Origin: an uncultured Bacillota bacterium | GTDB taxonomy: Bacteria; Bacillota; Clostridia; Peptostreptococcales; Anaerovoracaceae | NCBI GenBank assembly: GCA_949292945.1 | Contig: CASFAX010000008.1 | Span: 1-51,025 of the forward strand | Direction of reading: 5' to 3' | Length of the DNA: 51,025 nt | In this document: piece by piece, positions 7,235 through 16,700 of the stretch | How the letters are laid out: every line of letters begins with the position of its first letter | Position numbering within the stretch: position 1 is the stretch's first letter | The notes under the pieces: model-generated | The model's database searches: none | Told to the model about the DNA's origin: nothing | The model's input: only the letters and a program-made list of their open reading frames with translations | Program-made: the position numbers and the translations under genes

Positions 7235-8448
7235 TGAAGTATGATTTTACTTCCATAATGGACCGCCACGGAAAAGACGCTATGGCCGTGGACGGTCTCG
7301 GAAAAGGCTTTGCGCCGGAACCGCCGGAGGAAGGCTTTGACGCAATACCAATGTGGGTTGCCGATATGAACTTCCCCGCCTGTCCTTCTATTACGGAATC
7401 AATGGTTAAACGTATCGAGCACCCGGCTTTCGGATATTTCGAGGCCACAGACGAATATTACAATTCTATTATCGACTGGCACGGAAAGAGAAACGGCGTT
7501 ACGGGACTTTGCAGGGAACATATAGGATATGAAAACGGCGTGCTGGGTGGTGTCGTAAGCGCTCTTAACACCCTTTGCTCCAAAGGCGACAACGTGCTTC
7601 TCCACTCCCCTACCTATATCGGCTTTACTATGAGCCTTGAAAACAACGGCTACAACATAGTCCATTCACCTCTCGTCAAAGACGGGAACGGGATATGGCG
7701 TATGGATTTTGACGATATGGAAGAAAAAATCGTGAAAAACAGAATTCATGCGGCGATTTTCTGCAATCCCCACAACCCGTGCGGCAGAGTATGGGAACCG
7801 TGGGAAATCGAAAAAGCCATGGAGATATACAGAAAGCACGACGTATACGTCATTTCCGACGAAATATGGTCGGATATAATTCTTGAGGGACATAAGCACA
7901 CGCCGACTCAGAGCGTTTCCGAAGACGCGCGGCAGCGTACCGTGGCCCTCTACGCCCCGTCAAAGACCTTCAACCTTGCGGGACTTGTGGGCTCTTATCA
8001 CATCGTGTATAACAAATGGCTCCGAGACAGGATGGTCAAGGAGTCTTCCCTCTGCCACTATAACGAAATGAACGTTCTCTCGATGCACGCTCTTATCGGA
8101 GCCTATAGGGCGGAAGGTCATCTGTGGGTGGACGAGCTGAGACAGGTTATCACCGAAAACGTCAACTTTGCCTGCTCGTACATCGACGAGCATTTTGAGG
8201 GAGTAAGCGTATCAAAGCCTGAAGGGACATACATGCTTTTCGTGGACTGTACGGACTGGTGCGCAGCTCACGGAAAGACCATAGATGACGTGGAAAAAGC
8301 CGCATGGCGCGTGGGCGTGGCCGTCCAGGACGGAAGGATGTTCCACGGACCGTGTCACCTGAGATTTAACCTGGCCCTTCCTCTTTCCAGAGTGAAGGAA
8401 GCCTTTGAAAGGCTGGACAGATACGTGTTTAATACCGGACAAAAATAA
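7234..8448 (+). CDS. MalY/PatB-type pyridoxal-phosphate C-S lyase/aminotransferase
   Basis: The 404-residue protein is a fold-type I PLP enzyme of the MalY/PatB group, typically a cystathionine beta-lyase that releases thiols or H2S, or an aminotransferase. PMWVADMNFP near the N terminus, CNPHNPCGRVW (about 173-183), SDEIWSDI and the PLP lysine K244 in APSKTFNLAGL are all visible, as is the C-terminal arginine in HLRFNLALP. It is co-transcribed with the DUF1836 gene through a one-base overlap and ends at an intrinsic terminator. Whether it acts on cystathionine or another sulfur compound cannot be told. Confidence 0.9.
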   Translation: MKYDFTSIMDRHGKDAMAVDGLGKGFAPEPPEEGFDAIPMWVADMNFPACPSITESMVKRIEHPAFGYFEATDEYYNSIIDWHGKRNGVTGLCREHIGYENGVLGGVVSALNTLCSKGDNVLLHSPTYIGFTMSLENNGYNIVHSPLVKDGNGIWRMDFDDMEEKIVKNRIHAAIFCNPHNPCGRVWEPWEIEKAMEIYRKHDVYVISDEIWSDIILEGHKHTPTQSVSEDARQRTVALYAPSKTFNLAGLVGSYHIVYNKWLRDRMVKESSLCHYNEMNVLSMHALIGAYRAEGHLWVDELRQVITENVNFACSYIDEHFEGVSVSKPEGTYMLFVDCTDWCAAHGKTIDDVEKAAWRVGVAVQDGRMFHGPCHLRFNLALPLSRVKEAFERLDRYVFNTGQK

Positions 8449-8484
8449 GGAAATCCGGTAGTAAGGCCATAACAGCATACAAAG

Positions 8485-8520
8485 TGCCGGGCTGCATATA
8501 AAGATGCTCCCGGCATTTTT
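8485..8520 (+). terminator. intrinsic terminator after the C-S lyase gene
   Basis: TGCCGGG (8485-8491) pairs with CCCGGCA (8509-8515), followed by TTTTT. Confidence 0.85.
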
Positions 8521-8596
8521 CAATATGTCATCTTTTCCGTCATTATTCCGAATCCCCGTTTTTTATCGGCTTCTCGCACCGTAAAATCTTGGGCTC

Positions 8597-8809
8597 TCAG
8601 CTTCCGCAGTCTCTTCCTCGTGACGGTAATCTACAGCTCTTGCAGACGTAAGAATTTCTTTCAAGTTCCACATCCATCAGTTCTGTGCACATTCCTTCAA
8701 CGACACGTTTAAGGTTTAATTCACTGTCATCGTCGATTCCTTTCTGCAAAGACAAAGACAATCCGTAAAAGAGAAATTCATCGAGATTGATGCAGGTCTT
8801 TAATTCAAA
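8597..8809 (-). pseudogene. remnant with a cysteine-rich C terminus
   Basis: About 70 minus-strand codons are open between stops at 8810-8812 and 8597-8599. The translation is protein-like and ends in a zinc-ribbon-style motif (YVCKSCRLPSRGRDCGS). There is no start codon with a ribosome binding site, and the preceding codon is a stop. I read it as the 3' end of a lost gene of unknown family. The remainder of the gap 8521-8866 shows nothing else definable. Confidence 0.35.
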
Positions 8810-8866
8810 TCAAAGCTATATACAAAATACATTTTAATAATAAATAAAAAAATACATACGTTTTTC

Positions 8867-8895
8867 TTTACAGTCGGAAAAAAATATGGTAGACT
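8867..8895 (+). promoter_or_regulatory. promoter of the secreted/membrane protein pair
   Basis: TTTACA (8867-8872) and TAGACT (8890-8895) are 17 bases apart. The same promoter, with the same spacing, recurs at 13121-13149 in the deleted copy. The ribosome binding site GGGAGG lies at 8923-8928. Confidence 0.7.
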
Positions 8896-8933
8896 GAAAA
8901 AGTAATTTATAGTTTTAGTATTGGGAGGTAGAG

Positions 8934-9635
8934 ATGAAAAAAATTGTTTCCATTATTTTGACTTTATGTATCGTATCCATTAATTCAGTTTGTCCCTTAG
9001 CTGCACCTGAAGTTTCAGCGCCTTATCGAGTCCTTTCTACAACTTATAGCGAGAATCAAAGCTCCAATGTAATTAGGTTTGATACAGGCGAATTATGTAC
9101 AATAAATATCAGCCAAGAAGACGAGACATTTACAGTATCCTTTTCTAGTATGTCAACATCTGAACAAGGATTTTTTAAAGTTAATCTTGAAGATCGAACT
9201 CTATATTCTTCAATAACTGGTAAAACAATTCCATTATATGAAGAAGGTAATGACAACAATATAAACGGTCCATTACGTGCACAGGCTACTCCTGGAGGTG
9301 GTGGCAGTTCTCATTTTCCGTTAGAAAAAGTAATCAAAATTTCAGATAAAACAATTCATGATGCTATAGGGGGTGCATTGACTAATGCATCTATAATCTC
9401 TTTGATTTTGTCATATTCAGCTGCTGCATTACCTACAGCAGCGGTCTTAGGCACTGTGGCGTTAGTAACTAGCTTCGTAACAAGTGGTGCCACACTTATT
9501 TTTAACAAAATTAAGCAGGGAAGCCCTAATCATGGTTTTAAAATTACCATGAAGCGAGTTACGGGGACAAAAAAGCAAGGTGGGAAAACCTATACATTTT
9601 ACAAATATAACATTTCCGGTGTTACGAGGTATTAA
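8934..9635 (+). CDS. secreted protein with hydrophobic glycine/alanine-rich segment, bacteriocin-like
   Basis: The 233-residue protein is not securely assigned. It has a signal peptide (about 1-24), a strand-rich polar domain (about 28-105), a linker with ATPGGGGSS (118-126), a long hydrophobic Gly/Ala/Ser/Thr-rich segment (about 143-190) and a basic C terminus (191-233). This layout resembles large secreted bacteriocins such as those annotated as geobacillin-26-like; I cannot confirm that. The small membrane gene two bases downstream would then fit an immunity protein. The unit is AT-rich compared with its surroundings and has its own promoter and terminator. Confidence 0.5.
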   Translation: MKKIVSIILTLCIVSINSVCPLAAPEVSAPYRVLSTTYSENQSSNVIRFDTGELCTINISQEDETFTVSFSSMSTSEQGFFKVNLEDRTLYSSITGKTIPLYEEGNDNNINGPLRAQATPGGGGSSHFPLEKVIKISDKTIHDAIGGALTNASIISLILSYSAAALPTAAVLGTVALVTSFVTSGATLIFNKIKQGSPNHGFKITMKRVTGTKKQGGKTYTFYKYNISGVTRY

Positions 9636-9637
9636 AA

Positions 9638-9877
9638 ATGTCAAAGCTTAATAAAGCGTTTTACTTATACGGGTTTCTGTATGTGCTGCTGGTACCTGTG
9701 TTAAATAGATTCAGCTGGTACTATACTTTAGCAGCGACCGCAGCACTGGGAGTAATATCTGTATATATATTTGTAAAGACTGTAAAATATAACTGGGAAC
9801 CCAGGTACAGAAATTTAAATATATTATTCGTTCTCGTATTTCAGACTGTTGTGTTCATCTACGTCAGGATTCTGTAA
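9638..9877 (+). CDS. small membrane protein, putative immunity partner
   Basis: The 79-residue protein is mostly hydrophobic, with a likely three membrane helices (about 10-24, 27-46, 62-78) and a conserved basic/aromatic connector KTVKYNWEPRYRN. It begins two bases after the secreted-protein gene and has ACGAGG as a weak ribosome binding site, so translation is probably coupled. The last 44 residues recur almost unchanged in the degraded copy at 13.2 kb. No family was recognised. An immunity role is inferred from size, topology and position only. Confidence 0.6.
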   Translation: MSKLNKAFYLYGFLYVLLVPVLNRFSWYYTLAATAALGVISVYIFVKTVKYNWEPRYRNLNILFVLVFQTVVFIYVRIL

Positions 9878-9887
9878 ACGACTCAAA

Positions 9888-9927
9888 AGCCGGAGCCTAT
9901 CTCATAATGAAAGGCTCCGGCTCTTTT
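9888..9927 (+). terminator. terminator of the secreted/membrane protein unit
   Basis: AGCCGGAGCC (9888-9897) pairs with GGCTCCGGCT (9913-9922), followed by CTTTT. A diverged copy of the same terminator is found at 13344-13383. Confidence 0.85.
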
Positions 9928-9977
9928 AGTGCGCCGCCAAGCGCACTAAAAAACCGGGACTTATGTGTTCCCGGTTT
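9924..9977 (-). terminator. two further hairpins, terminator of the ydbST operon
   Basis: TTTTAGTGCGC (9924-9934)/GCGCACTAAAA (9941-9951) forms a perfect 11-bp stem. Next to it AAACCGGGA (9951-9959)/TCCCGGTTT (9969-9977) is, on the minus strand, followed by a T run. With the plus-strand terminator this makes three tandem hairpins between convergent genes. Confidence 0.8.
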
Positions 9978-9979
9978 TC

Positions 9980-11479
9980 TTAAAATATCATCTTTTCATT
10001 TATCATGCCGAATACCCTCTCCGGCACGTTTTTGATATCGTGGACGGCAGAACTGGAAGAAGCGAACAGCCTGATCTTGACGTTAAGAGCCTTAAGCCTG
10101 CGTTTGAGACCGGAGCTGGAGGACTCACAGTTTTCCACGTTTTTCATCTTAAGGAAGACGCTTTTGACCTTGTAGCCGCCGGAGGAGATGTAAATCGCTT
10201 CGTCTGATGCGCTGATTGCAGTGTGAAGATAGCAGAGCCACCTGCCTGCGAGATACATTACGAGAAAAATCGCGAAAATCCATACGTCCTCAAGCCAGGC
10301 GGCCATGTCCATACCCGACACCACAAAGGCTGCAGCCGTTACGGATATGAAAAACGCCGAGCCGAAGGTGAGAAAGAAAAGCGGCGCCGCGTTCTTTGCA
10401 GGCCTTACGGGTTCATATGATCCGATGTCGCAGCCGAGGAAGCTGCTTACCGCTTCATTGGCGTCCTCTCTTTTCACAAAAGGCATCAGCAGGGGCTCCT
10501 CCGCGCTTGCCCCTCCTTCTCCGTATCCGACGGCATACACGTAAAGGCAGCCTTTCCCGACAAAGCGCATGAAAAGAGACTGTTCGAAATTGAAGCCGCT
10601 TATCTTCTCCTTTGGAAGCACGTAGTCCTTCTTATTCAGAAGCCCGTAGCTTATCCTTATATTTTTCTCATCTTCCCTTACGGTAAAGTTATAGTACCTT
10701 ATAAAGGAACCGACAGCCCCTGCTACGGCGGAAAGTATGAAGAAAATCAGCGCCAGAACGAGAACGGTTTTGCCGAGACCGATTCCCAGGCCTATGAAGA
10801 AGTCTGCCGCCTGCTCCGTCAGATTTTCCGTGTTAACTATCCAGGAAAGATAAGTGCTTGCCGCTCCGTAAAGAGCAGAAGCCGCAGCAACGAGTTTCCA
10901 GAACATGGAGCCCTTTGATTTCAAAAGCCCCATGAGAAGAAGCTCTGAAGCCGGCGATATGTGGCGGACGCTGTATGATTCCCCGGCGACCGGCACTGCC
11001 TGAACGGCAGTCTCAATGTTTTCGGTGCCAGTCTCCGCTTTCTTATGTGATACGAGAATTATCTGAAGTTCCTCTGCCCTCTTCCCGCTAAATATCATGG
11101 AAATCTTGCTCTCCGTGCTGGAAAGATTGCTTCCGTTGTCCACGGTCAGTTTCTTTGCGCCGAAAATCCTGTAGAAGACTTTGGCCGAAACGTCCACGGA
11201 GGTAATAGATGAAAGAGGAACCTCCTGAACGGATTTTGATATGAAGCCTTTTCTGACGATAAGATGGTCGCCCTTTACCTCGTATGTAGTGCAGAGGTAC
11301 GATATGATCCTTCCCAGAGGCCCGATGACAGCTATAACCAGAAGAACCGTGTTCTCTAAAAGCGCATCGATGTTTCCTCTGATGACGGCATATGCGATTG
11401 CAAGAATCGTAAGACTGAAGTCGGCAAGAAAGTTATCGAATATGTAAAGAGGGCTTCCCTTGACAGGTCCGAAATTCAT
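9980..11479 (-). CDS. ydbT: YdbT-like membrane protein with bacterial PH domains
   Basis: The 499-residue protein has paired hydrophobic helices near the N terminus (about 19-60), in the middle (about 190-260) and towards the C terminus (about 365-410). Each pair is followed by a strand-rich bacterial PH (bPH2) domain; the first contains YEVKGDHLIVRKGFISK, the second IRISYGLLNKK, the third AIYISSGGY. This is the layout of Bacillus YdbT, which acts with YdbS and has been linked to tolerance of certain antimicrobial peptides. The start overlaps the ydbS stop by one base. Confidence 0.8.
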   Translation of the reverse strand: MNFGPVKGSPLYIFDNFLADFSLTILAIAYAVIRGNIDALLENTVLLVIAVIGPLGRIISYLCTTYEVKGDHLIVRKGFISKSVQEVPLSSITSVDVSAKVFYRIFGAKKLTVDNGSNLSSTESKISMIFSGKRAEELQIILVSHKKAETGTENIETAVQAVPVAGESYSVRHISPASELLLMGLLKSKGSMFWKLVAAASALYGAASTYLSWIVNTENLTEQAADFFIGLGIGLGKTVLVLALIFFILSAVAGAVGSFIRYYNFTVREDEKNIRISYGLLNKKDYVLPKEKISGFNFEQSLFMRFVGKGCLYVYAVGYGEGGASAEEPLLMPFVKREDANEAVSSFLGCDIGSYEPVRPAKNAAPLFFLTFGSAFFISVTAAAFVVSGMDMAAWLEDVWIFAIFLVMYLAGRWLCYLHTAISASDEAIYISSGGYKVKSVFLKMKNVENCESSSSGLKRRLKALNVKIRLFASSSSAVHDIKNVPERVFGMINEKMIF

Positions 11480-11967
11480 TACAGAACCCCTCTTTCCGCC
11501 ACTCTGCTGTAAAGCCGCGACTTAAGCTTATCGACTATGTCATTGGCGGTTTCTTCCGTAAGCCCCGGAATTTCATAGGTTCCGCTGGCAAGATTGATTT
11601 CCACCTTATACAGCCCGTAACGCTTCATTACAGGCCCCTGCTTCGTAGTTATGTCCTGAATTCTGATTACAGGCACAACCGTTTCGCTGACCCAGTGAAC
11701 GCCGTGTCTTATGACAACTCTGTCGTCGGTGATATAATAGCCCCACTGTCTGTATTCAAGTCTGTTGAGAAAAAGCGGATCCGCCAAAGCCAGCACCAGC
11801 CAGATTCCGCACGCTCCGCAAATTAAAACCTTCCAGATGAGAGCAAGCCCCGAGGTAAGTGTAAAATACAGTATTACCCCTTCGATAACCACCGTTACGG
11901 CTATCAGAATAAAGCTGGAAGTCATCATACACTTTATAAACCTCTCATCCGGTTTTTGAAATTCCAT
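11479..11967 (-). CDS. ydbS: YdbS-like membrane protein with bacterial PH domain
   Basis: The 162-residue protein has two membrane helices (about 17-37 and 41-60) followed by a single bPH2 domain with YYITDDRVVIRHGVHW and VPVIRIQDI. It is the small partner of the YdbT protein encoded directly downstream, with overlapping stop and start. Such pairs are widespread in Bacillota and have been tied to envelope stress and bacteriocin resistance. Transcription starts in the 144-base gap above it, where I see no convincing promoter. Confidence 0.8.
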   Translation of the reverse strand: MEFQKPDERFIKCMMTSSFILIAVTVVIEGVILYFTLTSGLALIWKVLICGACGIWLVLALADPLFLNRLEYRQWGYYITDDRVVIRHGVHWVSETVVPVIRIQDITTKQGPVMKRYGLYKVEINLASGTYEIPGLTEETANDIVDKLKSRLYSRVAERGVL

Positions 11968-12111
11968 TATCTGTTCTCCTTAGATGTCACGACAAATCAC
12001 CTGTCTCCTATCATATAGTCTTGCGACCGCGAACGCAAGGAAATTAATCGTTTTAATGCATCAAAATACGATAAAAGGACGATGGGGTCAAAGCCACCCG
12101 CCATGCCGCTG

Positions 12112-12948
12112 TTAATCGAAACGCAGCTGTGATGACAACCCGAAGGAAGCCGTGACGTCCTCCAATCCTCTGACTTCAAAATATGTAAGTTTTCCGTTTT
12201 CATCTACCTGCGCCGACCCCGATATTTCCTTTTTTACAGGATTTCCGAAGCTCTCCAGCACGACATTTGCAGTAAAATCCCATCCGTCGTCATCTGCCGT
12301 CATTTCAAAATCCGTAGCTTCCATGTCAACGACATGGATGTAGGCCATATACGGTATGTCATATTTTGCAGAAGCTATAAATCTGTCGAAACACTCTTCT
12401 GTCATATACGGCTCGAATCTTTCGTAAACCCAGGAAGGAAGCGGTGTGTTTACGATATTTTCAGTTATCTGAACTTCATCTGTCCCGCCGGATTCTCTTT
12501 TCATGTCTTCGTATTCTGCTTTTGACAGCTCCGTAAACATGCCCTCAATGATACGCTTAAGGCCGAACTCTCCGCTATCTGTAAGCCTCGCCAGTAGAAC
12601 GTCTTTGTCTCCGTCCGTTATGTAAATCTCCCGTATCTTTCCGTCGCTGTTATTAAAGTAGACGTTGAATTCTCCGCTGTACTCGTCGTTAGACCTGTAA
12701 AAAGGATAATCGTAGTAATATGCGGTAATATACGCCCGGTCTCCTTCGACTTTTAAATCCGCCTTGTCAAAAGCAGATCCCGGTTCAGAAGCCTTTCCAT
12801 GGACTTCTATTTCGCTTTTTTTCACATCGATATCAAAGCGGACTTCTCCGTTGCACCCTTTCGGCGCAGATGAAGTTAATAGATATACTCCTGCACAGAT
12901 TATCGCTAATAGCACGATAAAGACAACCGTTTTTGCACGTTTAGACAT
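12112..12948 (-). CDS. hypothetical membrane-anchored extracytoplasmic protein
   Basis: The family is not recognised. The 278-residue protein has a basic N terminus and a hydrophobic segment (about 7-26), which may be a signal anchor because no convincing lipobox precedes the cysteine at about 19. The rest is acidic, without further membrane segments, and includes an aromatic patch YITAYYYDYPFYRS (about 73-86). It is transcribed toward ydbS but separated from it by 144 bases, so it is probably an independent gene. Confidence 0.6.
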   Translation of the reverse strand: MSKRAKTVVFIVLLAIICAGVYLLTSSAPKGCNGEVRFDIDVKKSEIEVHGKASEPGSAFDKADLKVEGDRAYITAYYYDYPFYRSNDEYSGEFNVYFNNSDGKIREIYITDGDKDVLLARLTDSGEFGLKRIIEGMFTELSKAEYEDMKRESGGTDEVQITENIVNTPLPSWVYERFEPYMTEECFDRFIASAKYDIPYMAYIHVVDMEATDFEMTADDDGWDFTANVVLESFGNPVKKEISGSAQVDENGKLTYFEVRGLEDVTASFGLSSQLRFD

Positions 12949-13120
12949 CTCAATACCCTCCCTGTTTAAACTAAGAAATACCCTTTGCGTTTTTATATAT
13001 TGAGTTCATTTTATCATGATATTTTAAAAAAACAACATACTACAGCAATATTTCATCAGAATTAGTACTTAATATACACAAATTTGTATGAGTGATGAAT
13101 TTCCACAAAACATATTTTTC

Positions 13121-13149
13121 TTTACAGTCATAAAAGTCTATGATAGACT
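13121..13149 (+). promoter_or_regulatory. duplicated promoter in the deleted copy
   Basis: TTTACA (13121-13126) and TAGACT (13144-13149) are 17 bases apart. The flanking sequence, including the downstream TTTAGTATTGGGAG, matches 8861-8927. Confidence 0.65.
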
Positions 13150-13162
13150 AAAACTAAAATTT

Positions 13163-13333
13163 GTGGCTTTAGTATTGGGAGAGAGCGCAGCAACCATAGC
13201 GCTTGGAGTAATATCGATTTATATATTCGTAAAGACTGTAAAATATAACTGGGAACCCAGGTACAGAAATTTCAATATATTGTTTGTTCTCGTACTTCAG
13301 ACTGTTGTTTTCATCTACGTCAGGATTTTGTAA
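13163..13333 (+). pseudogene. internally deleted copy of the small membrane protein gene
   Basis: The last 44 codons differ from those of the gene at 9638-9877 at only three residues. In front of them the promoter and leader of the secreted-protein gene are joined directly, so about 800 bases (counterpart of about 8930-9730) are missing. The reading frame continues upstream to an ATG at 13088, but that lies before the -35 box. Downstream of the promoter only a GTG at 13163 and a TTG are in frame, without a Shine-Dalgarno sequence. A roughly 56-residue peptide could in principle be made, but decay is more likely. Confidence 0.75.
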
Positions 13334-13343
13334 ACGACTCAAA

Positions 13344-13383
13344 AGTCGGAACCTGTCTCATAGAGAAAGGCTCCGGCTCTTTT
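13344..13383 (+). terminator. terminator of the deleted copy
   Basis: The hairpin AGTCGGA-ACC/GG-CTCCGGCT is followed by CTTTT. It is a copy of the terminator at 9888-9927 with substitutions in the left arm that weaken pairing. Confidence 0.65.
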
Positions 13384-13385
13384 AA

Positions 13386-13747
13386 TTCCAAGGGTAGCGC
13401 AAGTGACAGCGGTCATTTCGGTTTGGTTAAATGCTACAAAACCTGCAATAAAACCAAATTTTATTGGTCACTTTCGTATTTCGGCGGATAAAAATCAAAA
13501 TAATCGCTGATTTCGGCCTGTTTATGGTTAAAATCAGCGATATTTACGGTTATCTGACCACTATTTGCACCATATAGGGTGTTTTTTCTTGGTTTTCATC
13601 TGCGTAAAACGCGATAAGACCAAAAGATTTTGGCTTTTCGATAGGGTTATCGGCATGTGACCAAAGCCGCACGGCTATTTGCTCTTCTATCTACTCGTCC
13701 AATTGCTCGTCTATCCACTAACTCATTTGGCAGTCTGTTCTACACGT
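13386..13747. other. intergenic region at the purine operon end
   Basis: This gap contains the probable operon terminator hairpin (13503-13541). It has no open frame with a ribosome binding site, and the rest shows nothing definable. A pyrimidine-rich stretch (13680-13735) repeats short CTCGTC/CTATC words irregularly. Confidence 0.5.
13503..13541 (-). terminator. putative terminator of the purine operon
   Basis: ATCGCTGATTT (13503-13513) and AAATCAGCGAT (13531-13541) are perfectly complementary. On the minus strand the stem is followed by TATTTTGATTTTT. It lies about 200 bases after the purL stop. Confidence 0.55.
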
Positions 13748-16700
13748 CTATTTAAAGTACTTCACTGCCGCTCTGAACATTCCCATGTCGTAATTTCCGG
13801 CAACGTTCTTATAGAGGTTTTTGCCTATACGCTCGGAGTGTCCCATCTTGCCGAAGACTCTGCCGTCAGGAGAAGTGATTCCCTCGATAGCGTAATATGA
13901 ACCGTTAGGATTGAACTGAATATCTCCCGTAGCGTTTCCGTCAAAATCAACGTACTGGGTCGCTATCTGACCGTTTTCCGCCAGCTTTCTGATGAGTGCC
14001 TCGTCTGCGATGAACCTTCCCTCTCCGTGGGAGATTGGAACGGTAAAGATGTCACCCGGCTTCGTCTCGGCGAGCCAAGGGGATTTATTGGAGGCGATTC
14101 TCGTCATAACCAGCTTTGACTGGTGACGGCCGATTTCATTGAAGGTAAGGGTCGGACAGCTCTCGTCCGTGTCCATTATCTTTCCATATGGAACCAGACC
14201 CAGCTTTATGAGGGCCTGGAATCCGTTGCAGATTCCCGCCATCAGGCCGTCCCGCTTTTCCAGAAGGTCTTCAACGGCTTCCTTAATCTCACCGTTTCTG
14301 AAGAAGGCCGTGATGAATTTTCCGGAACCGTCAGGCTCGTCTCCTCCTGAGAATCCTCCCGGAATGAATATAATCTGAGACCTTCCTATCCTTTCCGCAA
14401 ATTCTTCAACGGAAGCGGATACGGCGCCTGAAGTAAGGTTGTTTATTACGAATATTTCAGGCTCGGCTCCTGCTGCGGCAAAAGCTTTAGCAGAATCGTA
14501 CTCGCAGTTGGTTCCCGGAAATACGGGAATGAGAACCTTAGGCTTAGCCGTCTTAACTCTGCAGGTGTACCGTTCAGAGGCTTCGTAACTGAAGTTCTCC
14601 TCTTTAACAGGTGAAGTTTCTATGTTACAAGGATATATTCCTTCAAGCTTATCCTCGTAAACTCTCTCGATTTCAGCCATATCTGCCTTTTCACCGGCAA
14701 AGGCAAGTGAGTAATCAGCAGTCGTCCTTCCCAGCTTTACAGCGGTAAATCCTTCCGCATCCGCCCACTTTGAGGCAAGCTCTTCGCTGCATTTGTCGCA
14801 GCCCGTCTCCACGATAAAGGAACCGTATGAGTATCCGAAAACACCTTCCTCTGAAATTCCCTCATCAAATGCGAACCCTGTCCCGTTTCCAAGGGTCATC
14901 TTCATAACGGCTTCTGCGGCTCCGCCGTATCCCGGCGTATATGCAGCGACTATCTTTTCGCCTGCGGAAGCGGCATGGACAGCCTCGTAAAGCTTCTTAA
15001 GAGCCTCCCCTTTCGGAAGTCCATCCTCGTCCTTATCTGGAGTTAACATAAATACATTATGGTCAGCTTCTTTGAACTCCGGTGAGATTATCTCTGAAGC
15101 ATCCGCCGTCGTAACTGCAAAGGAAATGAGTGTCGGAGGAACGTCGATGTCTTCAAAGCTTCCGCTCATGGAATCCTTTCCGCCTATGGCCGCAACGCCT
15201 AAATCCATCTGCGCCTTATACGCACCCAGAACGGCTGCCATCGGCTGTCCCCAGCGTGATGGCTCTCTTCCCGGTTTCTCAAAGTACTCCTGAAACGACA
15301 GATAGGTCTCGTCAAAGGATGCACCTGTGGCTATAAGCTTGGATACGGATTCTACTACTGCAAGGTAAGCTCCTCTGTAAGGGCTTGCAGATGAGATGTA
15401 CGGATTGAAACCGTATGACATTACAGAGCACGTATCTGCATTCTTTGTCTCGGAGGAAATCAGGTTTACCATGGCCTGAATCGGCGTCCTCTGATACTTT
15501 CCGCCGAAAGGCATGAGGACGGTTCCCGCTCCTATGGTGGAGTCAAAGCGCTCAGAAAGTCCCCTTCCAGAGCATACGTTAAGATCGGAAGCCAGGGCTT
15601 TCATCTTATCTCCAAATGTTCCCTCGGTAAGCTTTTCGTTTACAGGCCTTTCGCTTATCTCGGACGGTTCTCCTATTTCTATGTCTATGTGCTTTTCAGC
15701 GCCGTTGGTATCCAGGAACGCCCTTGAAATATCAACGATAGCCTTGTCGTTCCAGTAGATCTTAAGCTGAGGTTCTGCCGTTACACGCGCCACTATGGTG
15801 GACTCCAGGTTTTCAAGGCGCGCAAGCTCCATGAACCTGTCAGCATCGTCCTTTCCTACGACTACGGCCATTCTCTCCTGAGATTCGCTTATGGCAAGTT
15901 CCGTTCCGTCAAGTCCCTCGTACTTTTTAGGTACGGCATTGAGGTTTATGGAAAGTCCGTCTGCCAGCTCGCCTATGGCAACCGAAACGCCTCCTGCTCC
16001 AAAATCGTTGCACCGTTTTATAAGCTTCGAGGCCTCAGGGTTTCTGAAAAGTCTCTGAAGCTTTCTTTCTTCCGGAGCGTTACCCTTCTGAACCTCAGCG
16101 CCGCATTCTGCAAGGGAGTCGAGGGTGTGAGATTTTGACGAGCCGGTTGCTCCTCCGCAGCCGTCGCGGCCTGTTCTTCCGCCGAGCAGTATTACGATGT
16201 CGCCGTCCACAGGCCTTTCCCGTCTTACGTTTTCGGCAGGAGCTGCAGCTACCACTGCGCCTACTTCCATGCGCTTTGCAACGTATCCCGGATGATAAAG
16301 CTCGGAAACCTGCCCCGTTGCAAGACCTATCTGATTGCCGTAGGAGCTGTATCCTGCGGCTGCAGTGGTCACGATCTTTCTCTGAGGAAGCTTTCCCTTC
16401 AGTGTTTCCGAAACCGGTTTGAGAGGGTCTGCTGCCCCCGTAACTCTCATAGCGGAATAGACGTAGCTTCTTCCAGAAAGTGGGTCTCTTATGGCCCCGC
16501 CTATACACGTTGCGGCTCCTCCGAAAGGCTCGATTTCCGTCGGATGGTTGTGAGTTTCGTTCTTGAAGAGAAGAAGCCACTTTTCCGTTTCGCTTCCGAA
16601 CTTCACGTCTACCTTAACCGTGCAGGCGTTAATCTCCTCGGACTCGTCCAGACCGTCTAAAAGTCCTCTCGCCTTAAGGGATTTGGCGGCGATGGTTCCG

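Noticed and set aside
13088-13162. Start of an 81-codon gene at 13088
   Set aside because: This ATG lies upstream of the -35 box of the duplicated promoter and has no counterpart in the intact copy.
13680-13740. Short CTCGTC/CTATC words as a CRISPR-like or tandem repeat
   Set aside because: The words are irregular, very short and lack constant spacers.
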